A stretch of DNA of 64,000 bases from Muribaculaceae bacterium (GTDB lineage Bacteria > Bacteroidota > Bacteroidia > Bacteroidales > Muribaculaceae): NCBI GenBank assembly GCA_017399915.1, contig JAFQAS010000065.1, positions 248,001 through 312,000 on the forward strand. The letters are read 5' to 3'. The position numbers and the translations under genes are program-made. The notes below the pieces were generated by a model. The model was not told the DNA's origin. It was given only the letters and a program-made list of their open reading frames with translations, and did no database searches. Position 1 is the first letter of the stretch. Every line of letters begins with the position of its first letter. Below are positions 6,850 to 15,645 of the stretch, piece after piece.

Positions 6850-9615
6850 ATGAAATCATTACCATTCAAATTATTCGTTTCTATTTTCATCGCATTTGCA
6901 ATAGCATGTACCCAGTTCTCTATTAGCGCCCAATTCTCCTCAAAAGAAGAAGCGCAATCGGCACTATATATGATAGCAAATACGACCTCCCAATCGTTAG
7001 ACAAAGTCAGCAATCCACAAGCCCAAATCGACGAATTTAGCTATGATGGCAAAGACTTGACCATTGTGATTTCAACAATTATGCCTTACCAAGACATAAG
7101 ATATCTCACAACCGACTTTCTAATATTACAATTTCACAACACAATCAACCTGAACTCACGACAGGCTGAATCATTTTTAACTATTTCCAAGCTCCTTCGC
7201 GTCGCCGAAAGCAATCTGACTTTAATATATCGCGACACCGAAGGGCACCAAATCAGTCATCAGTTCACACCTAACGACATCGACAACATACTTTCTAAAT
7301 CAATAGAAGAGCTTGGCATTGACAAGGAGCAAATGTCGAATTACTGCATATTATATCATAACAACACTATAAAGAAAGAAATCGACGGAAAAACCATACT
7401 CGACGCCGAAGCCACAAAAGAAGGCGACTTTGTTAAAATTTCATATAGTTTTATCTATCCCGATAAAACTATGGAACTTATGACAAAAGAGTATCTTAAA
7501 AACATATTTTTCTCACTCACCTCTTATGGATATTATAATCTCCTTGATGCCTGCGGCTATAAAGGTGTTATATATGAGGTCAAAAATTATTCTTCATACA
7601 AAGATAGTGTCGTAATCACTCTCGAGGAAATAGCACAATACCACTCTACCCCCCAATCATCAAGCGACACATCTTTAGCCAATAATCCCACCGTAAAATC
7701 AATTTTAGAAATATTCAATAACATTTCCACTCCCGGTGATTCTGATGGAGTTATAGGCATAAACTCATCGTTACATGGCACAACAATCGACATCAATTAT
7801 ATATTGGCCAATAACAACAGCAATATCTATTCGATTAACGCAATGGATATGGATTTTGTCAAAGATGGTTTTATAAAAAATCTCTCATCTAACCAAGGTA
7901 TGGCAACATATCTCAATCAACTCCATAACGAAGGAATTACTCACATTTCTATCACATATTCGATAAAAGATTCCAACGACATAAAAAACACTGTCAAAAT
8001 CCCTATCACCGACTTTTTTGACAATACCGACACCCAACAATCTTCAAACAACAACGACGTTTCAGCATTTGAAGCCGTTCAATCCCTTATCGCAAACATT
8101 GATGCTTCTTATAAAGAGAATATTGGCGAAGACGGAGTTGTTGATGCTTATGTTAAACTTTCGGGAGAATACATTGAAATCACCCAAGTGCTTGATGAAG
8201 TAGAAGATAATGCTTCGGAATACGAATCAACGGAGATGCAGGAGCTAATGAGAATGCTTCTAAAGAACACTTTACAAGAAAACGCATCTATACTTTCTTC
8301 AATAGGAATCAAAGGCTTTATATACACTTTCATAAATCAGTATGACAGAAAAACAGTATCTATTACAATTGACTTTGATCAAGATTTGTCTGACTCATAT
8401 TCTGAATTATCAAACGACAACGATATTTCCTCATTTGAAGACGTTCAAGCCTATATAGCCGACATTGATGCCGCTTATAAAGATGGAATTGGCAAAGACG
8501 GAGTTGTTGACGCTTATGTTAAACTTTCGGGAGAATACATTGAAGCCACCGAGGTTCTTGACGGCATCAATGACGACATTAGCTATTATACTCCTGAAGA
8601 TGAGTTTAAAGAATTTATGCTTGTCACACAGGCAAAAGACAAGGATAATCTTAATGAATTCAAGCAACTACAACAACAGGGGATAAAAGGTATAATTTTT
8701 ACATTTATCAATCAAACCGACAAAGAATCGGTCTCAATAACACTCGATTTTGCCGAGCTATTTGAATTTGTCGAATCTCAGAATCAAAGCTCTGATATGC
8801 CTCAAAGCTCTGAATCTTCTATTGAAGAGTACATCTCATCACTCACCGACGAAGATAAGGAAGAACTCACCACCACATTTCTTCAATCAATGGAAGATGA
8901 GGCAAAAAAAGGGATAGGATATAATGGGATTACTAATGTTCAAGTTTTCACATCGGGTGATTATGCCACCGTTTTATTATCCATCAAAGGAGCTGCCGAA
9001 CATTCCGACTTAGAGCTTATGTCGATTAAGCAAGATATTATTCGAGAATTCAAAAATGATGAATTGATGACCACGTCTATCCCTATTATACAACAGGCTA
9101 TCGGCATTAAAGGATTGAAATACATCTACAAAGACGAAGACTCATATCGATCGGCAACAATAACAATCGACTGGAATGAGATTCTTAATGATAATAGTAG
9201 CTCTTATTCCGATGACGAATTTGATTTTTCCGATGCCAGCACCGATGAATTTAGAGAAATATTTGTTCAAGAGTTCGACAAATCAATAAAAGAAGAAATT
9301 GGTAAAGATGGAGTGTCAGACGCATGGGCGAAACTATCGGGAGAGGCTCTTGTGATTGACGTAACTTTCGACTCAACTGTAGATTTTAACGACATTGGCG
9401 ACCTCAACGAAATCAAAAATGAACTCATTCAAGATATGACCACTACCGAAAAAGATATTGAAATGTGTTATGTGCTATATTATCTCGACATTAAAAATCT
9501 AAAATTTGTGATACACAGCGACTCCTCTCGCATAGAACGCTCTTTCACAATCAGCATCGAAGATATAGTTAACGGCACATTCGTTCCCGAAGAAGTACAA
9601 TACAACGAAATATAA
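6850..9615 (+). CDS. Secreted tandem-repeat protein, family not recognised
   Basis: The start is taken at the ATG at 6850, because it opens a signal peptide (MKSLPFKLFVSIFIAFAIAC...SAQ). The ATG 66 nt upstream lies inside the preceding terminator. The product is 921 residues. At least five units of roughly 120-130 residues recur. Each opens with a helix, passes through a motif like IGKDGVVDAYVKLSGEY (about 423, 547, 677 and 818) and closes with IKGxxYxFxNxxxxxSVxIT. The units near 404-520 and 528-640 are almost identical at DNA level, so the array is still expanding or recombining. There is no lipobox and no enzyme motif. It is probably a periplasmic or exported protein of unknown role, with its own terminator. 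Confidence 0.7.
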   Translation: MKSLPFKLFVSIFIAFAIACTQFSISAQFSSKEEAQSALYMIANTTSQSLDKVSNPQAQIDEFSYDGKDLTIVISTIMPYQDIRYLTTDFLILQFHNTINLNSRQAESFLTISKLLRVAESNLTLIYRDTEGHQISHQFTPNDIDNILSKSIEELGIDKEQMSNYCILYHNNTIKKEIDGKTILDAEATKEGDFVKISYSFIYPDKTMELMTKEYLKNIFFSLTSYGYYNLLDACGYKGVIYEVKNYSSYKDSVVITLEEIAQYHSTPQSSSDTSLANNPTVKSILEIFNNISTPGDSDGVIGINSSLHGTTIDINYILANNNSNIYSINAMDMDFVKDGFIKNLSSNQGMATYLNQLHNEGITHISITYSIKDSNDIKNTVKIPITDFFDNTDTQQSSNNNDVSAFEAVQSLIANIDASYKENIGEDGVVDAYVKLSGEYIEITQVLDEVEDNASEYESTEMQELMRMLLKNTLQENASILSSIGIKGFIYTFINQYDRKTVSITIDFDQDLSDSYSELSNDNDISSFEDVQAYIADIDAAYKDGIGKDGVVDAYVKLSGEYIEATEVLDGINDDISYYTPEDEFKEFMLVTQAKDKDNLNEFKQLQQQGIKGIIFTFINQTDKESVSITLDFAELFEFVESQNQSSDMPQSSESSIEEYISSLTDEDKEELTTTFLQSMEDEAKKGIGYNGITNVQVFTSGDYATVLLSIKGAAEHSDLELMSIKQDIIREFKNDELMTTSIPIIQQAIGIKGLKYIYKDEDSYRSATITIDWNEILNDNSSSYSDDEFDFSDASTDEFREIFVQEFDKSIKEEIGKDGVSDAWAKLSGEALVIDVTFDSTVDFNDIGDLNEIKNELIQDMTTTEKDIEMCYVLYYLDIKNLKFVIHSDSSRIERSFTISIEDIVNGTFVPEEVQYNEI

Positions 9616-9635
9616 TCACTTCCCACTCTATCGAT

Positions 9636-9676
9636 AAGTCGCATGCTCCAACCGGTATGCGACTTTTATTTTTTCG
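9636..9676 (+). terminator. Terminator of the tandem-repeat protein gene
   Basis: Stem aagtcgcat (9636-9644) with atgcgactt (9657-9665), then ttatttttt. Confidence 0.8.
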
Positions 9677-9765
9677 AAAAATTTGACCTCTTCACCTATA
9701 CACAAAAAAATCATAAAGCTATTGACAATTAAAACTTTATTCAATATATTTGCATTGTAATCTAA
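9676..9765 (+). repeat. 90-bp promoter-bearing direct repeat, copy A
   Basis: This segment matches 14361-14450 at 89 of 90 positions. Here it is non-coding and carries the promoter of the MNT gene. At the other site the same bases encode the last 18 residues of a radical SAM protein plus the promoter of the next gene. The coding function at the other site suggests that copy B is the source and copy A was copied or inserted here. Confidence 0.9.
9722..9752 (+). promoter_or_regulatory. Promoter of the MNT antitoxin gene
   Basis: TTG at 9722-9724, a 20-nt spacer and TATATTTG at 9745-9752 match the Bacteroidetes consensus fully. The start would be near 9758, 16 nt before the ATG. It lies inside the duplicated 90-bp block. 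Confidence 0.8.
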
Positions 9766-9773
9766 CACAGACA

Positions 9774-10067
9774 ATGAAAACGAAAGAAGACTATATCAAC
9801 ATTTTAAATTCCCATGCATCTGAAATTAAATCGAGCTTTGGAGTTAAATCGCTATCTCTTTTTGGTTCTGTTGCACGCAATGAGCAACAATGTGATAGCG
9901 ACATTGATGTCTTTGTCGATATGCAACCAAATATCGTTTTAATTATTAAACTAAAGAATTTCTTAGAGAAAAAATTAGGCTCTCCAATAGATATAATTCG
10001 AAATCACAACAACCTCTCACCTTTTATCAAACAAGAAATTGAACGCGATGGAATTACAATTTTCTAA
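9774..10067 (+). CDS. MNT-type nucleotidyltransferase (MntA-like antitoxin)
   Basis: The product has 97 residues. The ATG at 9774 is chosen because it follows the promoter at a sensible distance; the upstream ATG lies inside the -7 element. It shows the minimal nucleotidyltransferase signature: SLFGSVARNE (28-37) with Gly31-Ser32, then DSDIDVFVD with Asp43/Asp45, and a third acidic residue Asp73 in SPIDII. In MNT/HEPN (type VII) toxin-antitoxin pairs this enzyme AMPylates the HEPN ribonuclease to silence it. The partner gene overlaps it by 20 bp, the usual layout, but is broken. The antitoxin itself looks intact. Confidence 0.85.
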   Translation: MKTKEDYINILNSHASEIKSSFGVKSLSLFGSVARNEQQCDSDIDVFVDMQPNIVLIIKLKNFLEKKLGSPIDIIRNHNNLSPFIKQEIERDGITIF

Positions 10068-10432
10068 TAGCGCAATAATTATTGAAACATTATCCCAAAT
10101 CAAAAAAGCAATCAAGCAACTTTTAGATTAGAATAACGGAATAACCTCTTATGAAGAATATTTATCTTCTCAAGAGGGCACTAAAGTATTAGCAGCGAAT
10201 TGCATGCTATTAGAAACGATTGGGGAAGGTATAAAGAAAATAGACCGAAAAACAAATAAATCACTATTGATTCTTAGGCCAGAAATACCATGGACCGAAA
10301 AAAAACATGTTACTTTCGGTAACTGATAAAATAATGATACGAAAAAGAGCTTTGATTGAGTCGGTTAACGATGAACTGAAAAACATTGCTCAAATTGAGA
10401 ACCTTGATGCAATCCCTCTAAATGAGATTTAA
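10048..10432 (+). pseudogene. Decayed HEPN (DUF86-like) toxin gene
   Basis: The frame starts with ATG at 10048, inside the MNT gene, and gives a HEPN-like helical protein: IIIETLSQIKKAIKQLLD, then YEEYLSSQEGTKVLAANCML and LETIGEGIKKIDRKT. A TAG stop at 10129-10131 interrupts codon 28, probably a former Trp TGG. After RPEIPWTE (about 10295) a frame change in an A-run leads to a region without the catalytic R-x4-6-H motif. The true C-terminus (VNDELKNIAQIENLDAIPL) resumes in another frame and stops at 10430-10432. A nonsense change plus a damaged active-site segment mean that no active HEPN RNase can be made from this locus. Confidence 0.8.
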
Positions 10433-10487
10433 TCACCTATACTACACTATTGTTTCCACCTCAAAAACGTCTTTTAATATTCTATAT

Positions 10488-10518
10488 TTGTAGATATAAG
10501 AAAAGGGTTGTAACTTTG
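10488..10518 (+). promoter_or_regulatory. Promoter of the lipoprotein/PCMD/barrel operon
   Basis: TTG at 10488-10490, a 20-nt spacer and TAACTTTG at 10511-10518 form a full consensus promoter. The start near 10524 leaves a leader of about 43 nt before the ATG at 10567. Confidence 0.8.
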
Positions 10519-10566
10519 CATTAAAATAAAACTCTAATAATTCAATTATTAACTATTAAATTAACA

Positions 10567-11808
10567 ATGAAAAAATTTAAATTTTTAGCATTGGCACTTT
10601 GTGCCGTACTTGGATTCGCGTCATGTAGCGATGATGATGAACCAGGAACAACTGATGTAAAAGGTAAAAACCTTTGGGGAGAAGTGCTCCGTGGTGACAA
10701 CATGCAGCTTCAATTCTACCCCGACCATTTTGCATTTTATTGGGAATACACTTTTGACGCAACAGCCAATCCTGAAATCGGGCTTATCATTGAAGGGGAA
10801 TTCCCCGATGCTCGCTTCTTGAGCTATAATGTATATGACGATGATGAACAAACAAGTTACTGCGAAAAAGGATTTAGCCTTATGGACGTAGAGATAGAAC
10901 CCGACAATGGCTATATCAACACATTCCGTCAAGAAACAACAGCTAAAAATCAAAAATATACTATTTATGTATTTCCAACCGATGCTCCGGCTTCAATCAC
11001 CGCCGGCAAATCTAACATCTGTTGGTTTGACGCTGATGTGAAGAAAGTGTGTACAATGCTTCGCTACTACATTCCTGTTGGAGGTGTTAATGCCGGAGTG
11101 GATATGCCTACTATTAAAGCAATTGACTTAACTACAGGTAAAGAATTAGAAGCTCCTAAACGCGAGCTAAGCGGTCTCCGTGGCGAAATGGAACTTCCTA
11201 ATGCTGCATTCACATCATCTCCCAATGCACTATTCTTCCGCGCTCCATTTGCGTATGCTTATCCTAATGGGCCATCTGAATACTGCTATAGCCGCAACGT
11301 ATTGGAAGTTGACGATGTAATTGTATTCAACTTCAAAGCTCCTTCTTATCCTAAAAACGTTTCTGAATTTGCAACATCTGATATGCGTTATTGGTCTGTT
11401 TGTGTAGGCAATGAAGACACATACACTCCTCTTGCTATAAGCGACTACCAAACTAAAATCGACGCCAACGGCTTTGCAAACTATATCCTTGCCGACAAGA
11501 ATTCAGCAAATTATGCCGAAGTAAAACGCATCGCTGAAGAAAAAGGCTACAACATCCTTGAATGGGACGGCAATGCTTGGAAAAAAGGTGTGATGATTCT
11601 ATATCGCAACATGGTATTTGACGACGACTATGCACACTCTATGCGTTTACTTGATCCTGTTGGTCCCGGCACAAATGTTATGGCTAATCCAGCAAAATAT
11701 ATTGCCGTATTAGGTCTTGGTCAATGGGGCGCTACCGGAGCAAAAATCACCACTACCCAATTTATTGCAGCAGGTGGAAATATTCCTTTGCGCCAACAAG
11801 CACAATAA
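10567..11808 (+). CDS. Lipoprotein of unknown function, first gene of a three-gene operon
   Basis: The product has 413 residues. The signal peptide ends in lipobox GFASC (Cys20) followed by SDDDEPG, the acidic stretch seen on surface-exported Bacteroidetes lipoproteins. The body is soluble and beta-rich with conserved-looking aromatic patches (SDMRYWSVCVGNED, about 278-291). I do not recognise the family, although the RYWS-C element recalls proteins annotated as hypothetical in several phyla. It is followed 22 nt later by a PCMD lipoprotein and then by an outer-membrane barrel, so the three may form a surface complex. Confidence 0.6.
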   Translation: MKKFKFLALALCAVLGFASCSDDDEPGTTDVKGKNLWGEVLRGDNMQLQFYPDHFAFYWEYTFDATANPEIGLIIEGEFPDARFLSYNVYDDDEQTSYCEKGFSLMDVEIEPDNGYINTFRQETTAKNQKYTIYVFPTDAPASITAGKSNICWFDADVKKVCTMLRYYIPVGGVNAGVDMPTIKAIDLTTGKELEAPKRELSGLRGEMELPNAAFTSSPNALFFRAPFAYAYPNGPSEYCYSRNVLEVDDVIVFNFKAPSYPKNVSEFATSDMRYWSVCVGNEDTYTPLAISDYQTKIDANGFANYILADKNSANYAEVKRIAEEKGYNILEWDGNAWKKGVMILYRNMVFDDDYAHSMRLLDPVGPGTNVMANPAKYIAVLGLGQWGATGAKITTTQFIAAGGNIPLRQQAQ

Positions 11809-11830
11809 TTAACCCTTCCAGCTTCAACTC

Positions 11831-12901
11831 ATGAAATATTTCTCAATCCTTGCATGCTTGATGCTCTTATGCTTTTCAAGTTGCATCAAGGATGAAAAAC
11901 CAAATATTGAAGCCGACATTATCGAGGTGCTCTCCCCACAGGAGGGCATCTTGAATGTCGTATATCAATCAACAAGCATTGACATTTATGCCGACCCGGC
12001 TAAAATCGATCCCGAGAACATCACTTTTAGTTATCTCATCTCGGAAGGTGCTACAATTTCACCCGATCCACAAGGGGTGAGTGATTATTCCACTCCTATA
12101 TCATTTATCGTTACAAGTGAAGATGGTGAATGGACTAAAACTTATCAAGTGCGCATCATTTTCAAAGACCTACCCTCTGAGTTTGACTTTGAAAACTGGT
12201 ATCAACCCGAAGGTGAAAGATATAAAATGCCTTTTGATATAGATTCAGAATCGGGCGACTCGTTGTTTATATGGTCTTGTGGTAATGAGCCTTACGCTTT
12301 CATCACTAACAAATATGATGACTACACAACGTTCCCCACTCAACCCACCACAGAGGCTTGTCAGGGTAGTTATGCCGTAAAACTTGAGACAAAACTCACC
12401 GGCGACTATTACAAGCCTATCGCTGCCGGCAACTTGTTTATCGGACAATTTGACGCATCTAAGTATGATCCCCTTGAATCAACACAATTTGGATTACCCT
12501 TTATGAAGAAGCCTCTTCGCATTACCGGAAAATACAAATATCGTTCAGGAGGGAAAACATATCACACTCAATCCGACGATAGCTGTCGCATTCAAGCGGT
12601 ATTATATAAAACCGATGCCAATGTAAAACATCTCAACGGCTACACAATTAAAAACAGTCCTAACATCGTGGCTCGTGCCGAAATGACCGACGACGGAACC
12701 GACACCCCGGGTGAGGGATATAAATATTTCGATTTCGAATTTATATACACCCAAGAAATCGACTGCGATATATTAAAATCGGGAGGTTATAACCTTGCTG
12801 TTATCTTCTCGGCAAGTCGCAAAGGTGACACCTACGATGGAGCTCCGGGTAGCGTTATGCTCGTTGATGATGTGAAGATTATTTGTGACACTAATTTTTA
12901 A
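11831..12901 (+). CDS. PCMD (putative carbohydrate metabolism domain) lipoprotein
   Basis: The product has 356 residues. Lipobox CFSSC (Cys18) is followed by IKDEKPN. An N-terminal Ig-like segment (about 30-115, with IDIYADPAKIDPENITFSYL and WTKTYQVRIIF) precedes a region like the PCMD family: FDFENW, YAVKLETKLTG, RITGKYKYRSG, SVMLVDDVKI at the end. Such proteins in Bacteroidetes are surface lipoproteins linked to glycan use, but the exact ligand is unknown. The gene is second in the operon, 22 nt after the first lipoprotein and 12 nt before the barrel gene. Confidence 0.65.
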   Translation: MKYFSILACLMLLCFSSCIKDEKPNIEADIIEVLSPQEGILNVVYQSTSIDIYADPAKIDPENITFSYLISEGATISPDPQGVSDYSTPISFIVTSEDGEWTKTYQVRIIFKDLPSEFDFENWYQPEGERYKMPFDIDSESGDSLFIWSCGNEPYAFITNKYDDYTTFPTQPTTEACQGSYAVKLETKLTGDYYKPIAAGNLFIGQFDASKYDPLESTQFGLPFMKKPLRITGKYKYRSGGKTYHTQSDDSCRIQAVLYKTDANVKHLNGYTIKNSPNIVARAEMTDDGTDTPGEGYKYFDFEFIYTQEIDCDILKSGGYNLAVIFSASRKGDTYDGAPGSVMLVDDVKIICDTNF

Positions 12902-12913
12902 CCAAGCTTCAAC

Positions 12914-13669
12914 ATGAAAAAGATTACTATTATAATTGCATTGGTTTTTGGCATTGCATTATCGTCATCAGCCAACGACTCTATTGCCTCAAATCGCAAT
13001 GGAATGGAATATAAAGTTGCAGCCGGATTTAATATTGGTGGAACATCTCCCATCGGGCTTCCTGCCGAGGTGCGTGGCATTAACAGCTACAAACCCACCC
13101 CCAACCTGTCAATCGCCGGATATGCAATAAAAATGTTTAACCCGACATGGGGATTGAAAGCCGGGCTTCGCTTTGAGAACAAAGGAATGGAAACAGGCAT
13201 TAATGTAAAGAACTACAAAATGACCGTCAACATTCAATCAGGCGATGCAATAGGTGTAAAAACAGGTTATTTTACCGGCGACATTAAAAATAAAACTCGC
13301 ATGGGATACCTAACCATTCCGGTGAGTGCCGTTTATCGACTCAACAAGCAATGGGATTTCCATGCCGGTATTTATGCCGCATACGCCCTTGATTACAACT
13401 TTACAGGCAAAGTGGTACAAGGTCAAATTCGTGAGACTCCTCTCACCCCTATCATTGGTATCACAAAAGCCGACTACAACTACTCCGACGATCTACAAAA
13501 GTGGGACGTTGGCGCTGAAATAGGCGCAGCATGCAAAGTGTATCGTAACCTTGCTATTGAAGCCAATTTCACATGGGGTTTTATAAGCGTGCTTGATCCC
13601 GATAAGCGCAAGATGGATATGGACAACTATAACCTATATCTCAATTTAGGTGTAAGTTACACATTCTAA
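12914..13669 (+). CDS. Outer-membrane beta-barrel protein (PorT/OmpX-like)
   Basis: The product has 251 residues, with a signal peptide (MKKITIIIALVFGIALSSSA). Alternating hydrophobic strands, such as YKVAAGFNIGG, WGLKAGLRFENKG, MGYLTIPVSAVYRL and NLYLNLGVSYTF, end in a C-terminal Phe as expected for BAM-inserted barrels. It is the last gene of the operon that begins at 10567 and is followed by a very strong terminator. It could anchor or export the two lipoproteins encoded before it; that is inference from position only. Confidence 0.72.
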   Translation: MKKITIIIALVFGIALSSSANDSIASNRNGMEYKVAAGFNIGGTSPIGLPAEVRGINSYKPTPNLSIAGYAIKMFNPTWGLKAGLRFENKGMETGINVKNYKMTVNIQSGDAIGVKTGYFTGDIKNKTRMGYLTIPVSAVYRLNKQWDFHAGIYAAYALDYNFTGKVVQGQIRETPLTPIIGITKADYNYSDDLQKWDVGAEIGAACKVYRNLAIEANFTWGFISVLDPDKRKMDMDNYNLYLNLGVSYTF

Positions 13670-13691
13670 CTCATATTCAACAGATTTAGCT

Positions 13692-13734
13692 AAAACGATG
13701 TGTCTAATCAAAAGATTGACACATCGTTTTTTTT
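13692..13734 (+). terminator. Strong terminator of the barrel operon
   Basis: 13-bp perfect stem aaaacgatgtgtc (13692-13704) with gacacatcgtttt (13718-13730), an extra aatc/gatt inner pairing, then a run of T. Confidence 0.9.
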
Positions 13735-13781
13735 CACATATACAGCTATTCACTCCAATAATATCACTATATTTGCAATCG

Positions 13782-14417
13782 ATGAACGATGCTGCTCACA
13801 TAATAGGGATTTGCCGACATCGCTTGACTACCGACGGCGAGGGTGTTACCACTTTGGTGGCATTCCATGGCTGCCCGTTGCGTTGCAAATACTGCCTTAA
13901 CCCTCAATCGCTTACAAATCCACAGCAGCACCCCACCCACACAGCCTCCTCACTTTATGAAGCGACAAAGATAGATGCCCTCTATTTCATTGCCACCGGT
14001 GGTGGTGTAACATTTGGAGGAGGCGAGCCATGTTTGCAAAGCGACATTATCACACAATTTCGCCAGTTATGCGGTAAAGATTGGCTACTTACACTTGAAA
14101 CATCGCTTAACGTTTCGCCCCAACAGTTTGCCACTTTGCTCCCTATCATCGACCGGTTTATCGTTGATATAAAGGACATGAACCCCACTATTTACAAGCA
14201 ATATACCGATTGCGACAACAAAAATGTCATAGCCAACTTGCAACAAATTGTTGAAGCGAACCGACAAAGCGATACAATTATTCGCATTCCGCTCATTCCT
14301 CAATTCAATACCCCTACCCACCAAGAATATAGCCGCAGCCTATTAATCGAAATGGGGTTTGAAAAATTTGACCTCTTCACCTATACACAAAAAAATCATA
14401 AAACTATTGACAATTAA
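13782..14417 (+). CDS. Radical SAM enzyme, glycyl-radical-enzyme activase-like
   Basis: The start is placed at 13782 (211 residues). Upstream in-frame ATGs lie in the preceding terminator, and residues from MNDAAHIIGI onward match activase N-termini. The FHGCPLRCKYC motif (Cys31, Cys35, Cys38) binds the SAM 4Fe-4S cluster, and VTFGGGEP is the GGE SAM-binding motif. The ferredoxin-like insert of larger activases is absent, so it resembles the short PflA type, which makes a glycyl radical on a partner enzyme. No such partner is nearby. A TATATTTG -7 element at 13768-13775 ends only 6 nt before the ATG, suggesting an almost leaderless message. Confidence 0.8.
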   Translation: MNDAAHIIGICRHRLTTDGEGVTTLVAFHGCPLRCKYCLNPQSLTNPQQHPTHTASSLYEATKIDALYFIATGGGVTFGGGEPCLQSDIITQFRQLCGKDWLLTLETSLNVSPQQFATLLPIIDRFIVDIKDMNPTIYKQYTDCDNKNVIANLQQIVEANRQSDTIIRIPLIPQFNTPTHQEYSRSLLIEMGFEKFDLFTYTQKNHKTIDN

Positions 14418-14450
14418 AACTTTATTCAATATATTTGCATTGTAATCTAA
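14361..14450 (+). repeat. 90-bp promoter-bearing direct repeat, copy B
   Basis: This copy spans the last 18 codons and stop of the radical SAM gene plus the promoter of the next gene. It differs from copy A (9676-9765) at one base. Confidence 0.9.
14407..14437 (+). promoter_or_regulatory. Promoter of the Cys-motif membrane protein pair
   Basis: TTG at 14407-14409, a 20-nt spacer and TATATTTG at 14430-14437. The -33 element lies inside the end of the radical SAM gene. It is identical to the MNT promoter because both lie in the 90-bp repeat. Confidence 0.8.
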
Positions 14451-14462
14451 TTCAAAACAACC

Positions 14463-15407
14463 ATGAGACGAGGAAAAGAGACATGCCGTATCCTAAAAGA
14501 GATACGCCGACAAATTGCCGATGCGAATGATATTGAATATATCACATCGGAGTGTCGATTTCAAGGTGACTGCCTCGGCACATGCCCTAAATGCGAAGCC
14601 GAAGTTCGATATCTCGAACAACAGCTATCGGCTCGTCACGCCGCAGGCAAAGCCATCGCTCTTGCCGGCATTTCTGCGGGGTTGTTATTCTCATCAGCGA
14701 CATCGTTTGCATCTGAATCTCAACCAATAAAACAAAGTCAATCAATTCAGAATTCTTCATCTGATAAAGTTTTCCTTGCCGTAGGTGAGGTACAATCAAT
14801 ATATGATCGCGCATATCAACCAATTTATCAAGAATTTTATGACAGATTTTCTGCTCCATCAGAATTTCATGATGCTATAAATGGCAAATTAATAGCTCTC
14901 ATAACATTTAAGAGAAATGGCCGTATAAAGAATGTCGAAATCACAAATAGCAACCTCCCCAAAGCTGTTGATAAGGAGGTAATTAACACATTAATGAATT
15001 TTGAGGGCATAATTATTACCAAGAATGGGGTACCGGTCGAACAAATATCGTTACCGATATCATTAAATATTCCCCCAAGACTAATCATTACCCCACTAGA
15101 AACAGAAGAGAATTCCGATTCTGTTATAATTTCGGGCAATGTGAAAACAATTGACAATAATGACGATTTGTTTGCCGCAACAATCATAGAAAATCCAGAC
15201 CAAAAAACCACAACTAACATGACTGAGACTGACCTAAATGGCAATTTCACATTAAAAGTAAAAAAAGGCAGTAAAGTTTCAATATCATTTATCGGATATA
15301 AAACAATTACATTTTCAGTTAATGGCAATTGTAATATTCAAGCATATTTAGATAATGACTTTTACTTAACTGGCGAAGTCATTGGTCCAACTATAATTGA
15401 ACTATAA
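14463..15407 (+). CDS. Cys-motif membrane protein with TonB-like and carboxypeptidase-regulatory-like domains
   Basis: The product has 314 residues. Residues 1-60 are a cytoplasmic, helical, charged domain with C-x5-C-x3-C-x2-C (Cys31, 37, 41, 44), a possible metal site. A hydrophobic segment at about 62-82 follows. The periplasmic part has a TonB C-terminal-like stretch (ALITFKRNGRIKNVEI, about 144-159) and a CarboxypepD_reg-like beta domain (ISGNV...FIGYKTITF, about 222-285). The same N-terminal module is widespread in Bacteroidales in front of varied periplasmic domains. A role in envelope signalling or energy transduction is possible but unproven. The next gene is its paralogue. Confidence 0.62.
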   Translation: MRRGKETCRILKEIRRQIADANDIEYITSECRFQGDCLGTCPKCEAEVRYLEQQLSARHAAGKAIALAGISAGLLFSSATSFASESQPIKQSQSIQNSSSDKVFLAVGEVQSIYDRAYQPIYQEFYDRFSAPSEFHDAINGKLIALITFKRNGRIKNVEITNSNLPKAVDKEVINTLMNFEGIIITKNGVPVEQISLPISLNIPPRLIITPLETEENSDSVIISGNVKTIDNNDDLFAATIIENPDQKTTTNMTETDLNGNFTLKVKKGSKVSISFIGYKTITFSVNGNCNIQAYLDNDFYLTGEVIGPTIIEL

Positions 15408-15417
15408 ATTTTACCAT

Positions 15418-15645
15418 ATGAGACGAGGAAAAGAAACATGCCGTATTCTTAAAGAGATACGCCGACAAATTGCCGATGCAAATGATATTGAATATATCAC
15501 ATCGGAGTGCCGGTTTCAAGGTGACTGCCTCGGCACATGCCCTAAATGCGAAGCCGAAGTGCAATATCTCGAGCAACAACTATCGGCTCGTCATGCCGCC
15601 GGCAAAGCAATAGCCCTCGCCGGCATCTCAGCCGGGTTGATAATC
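15418..15645 (+). repeat. Intragenic direct repeat with 14463-14690
   Basis: About 230 bp encoding the Cys-motif module repeats 955 bp apart with roughly 20 mostly synonymous differences. Downstream parts are unrelated or much more diverged, so the two genes share a conserved 5' module with swapped 3' modules. Confidence 0.85.

Noticed and set aside
13698-13781. Upstream start for the radical SAM gene
   Set aside because: It lies inside the preceding terminator hairpin and adds residues that do not resemble activases.
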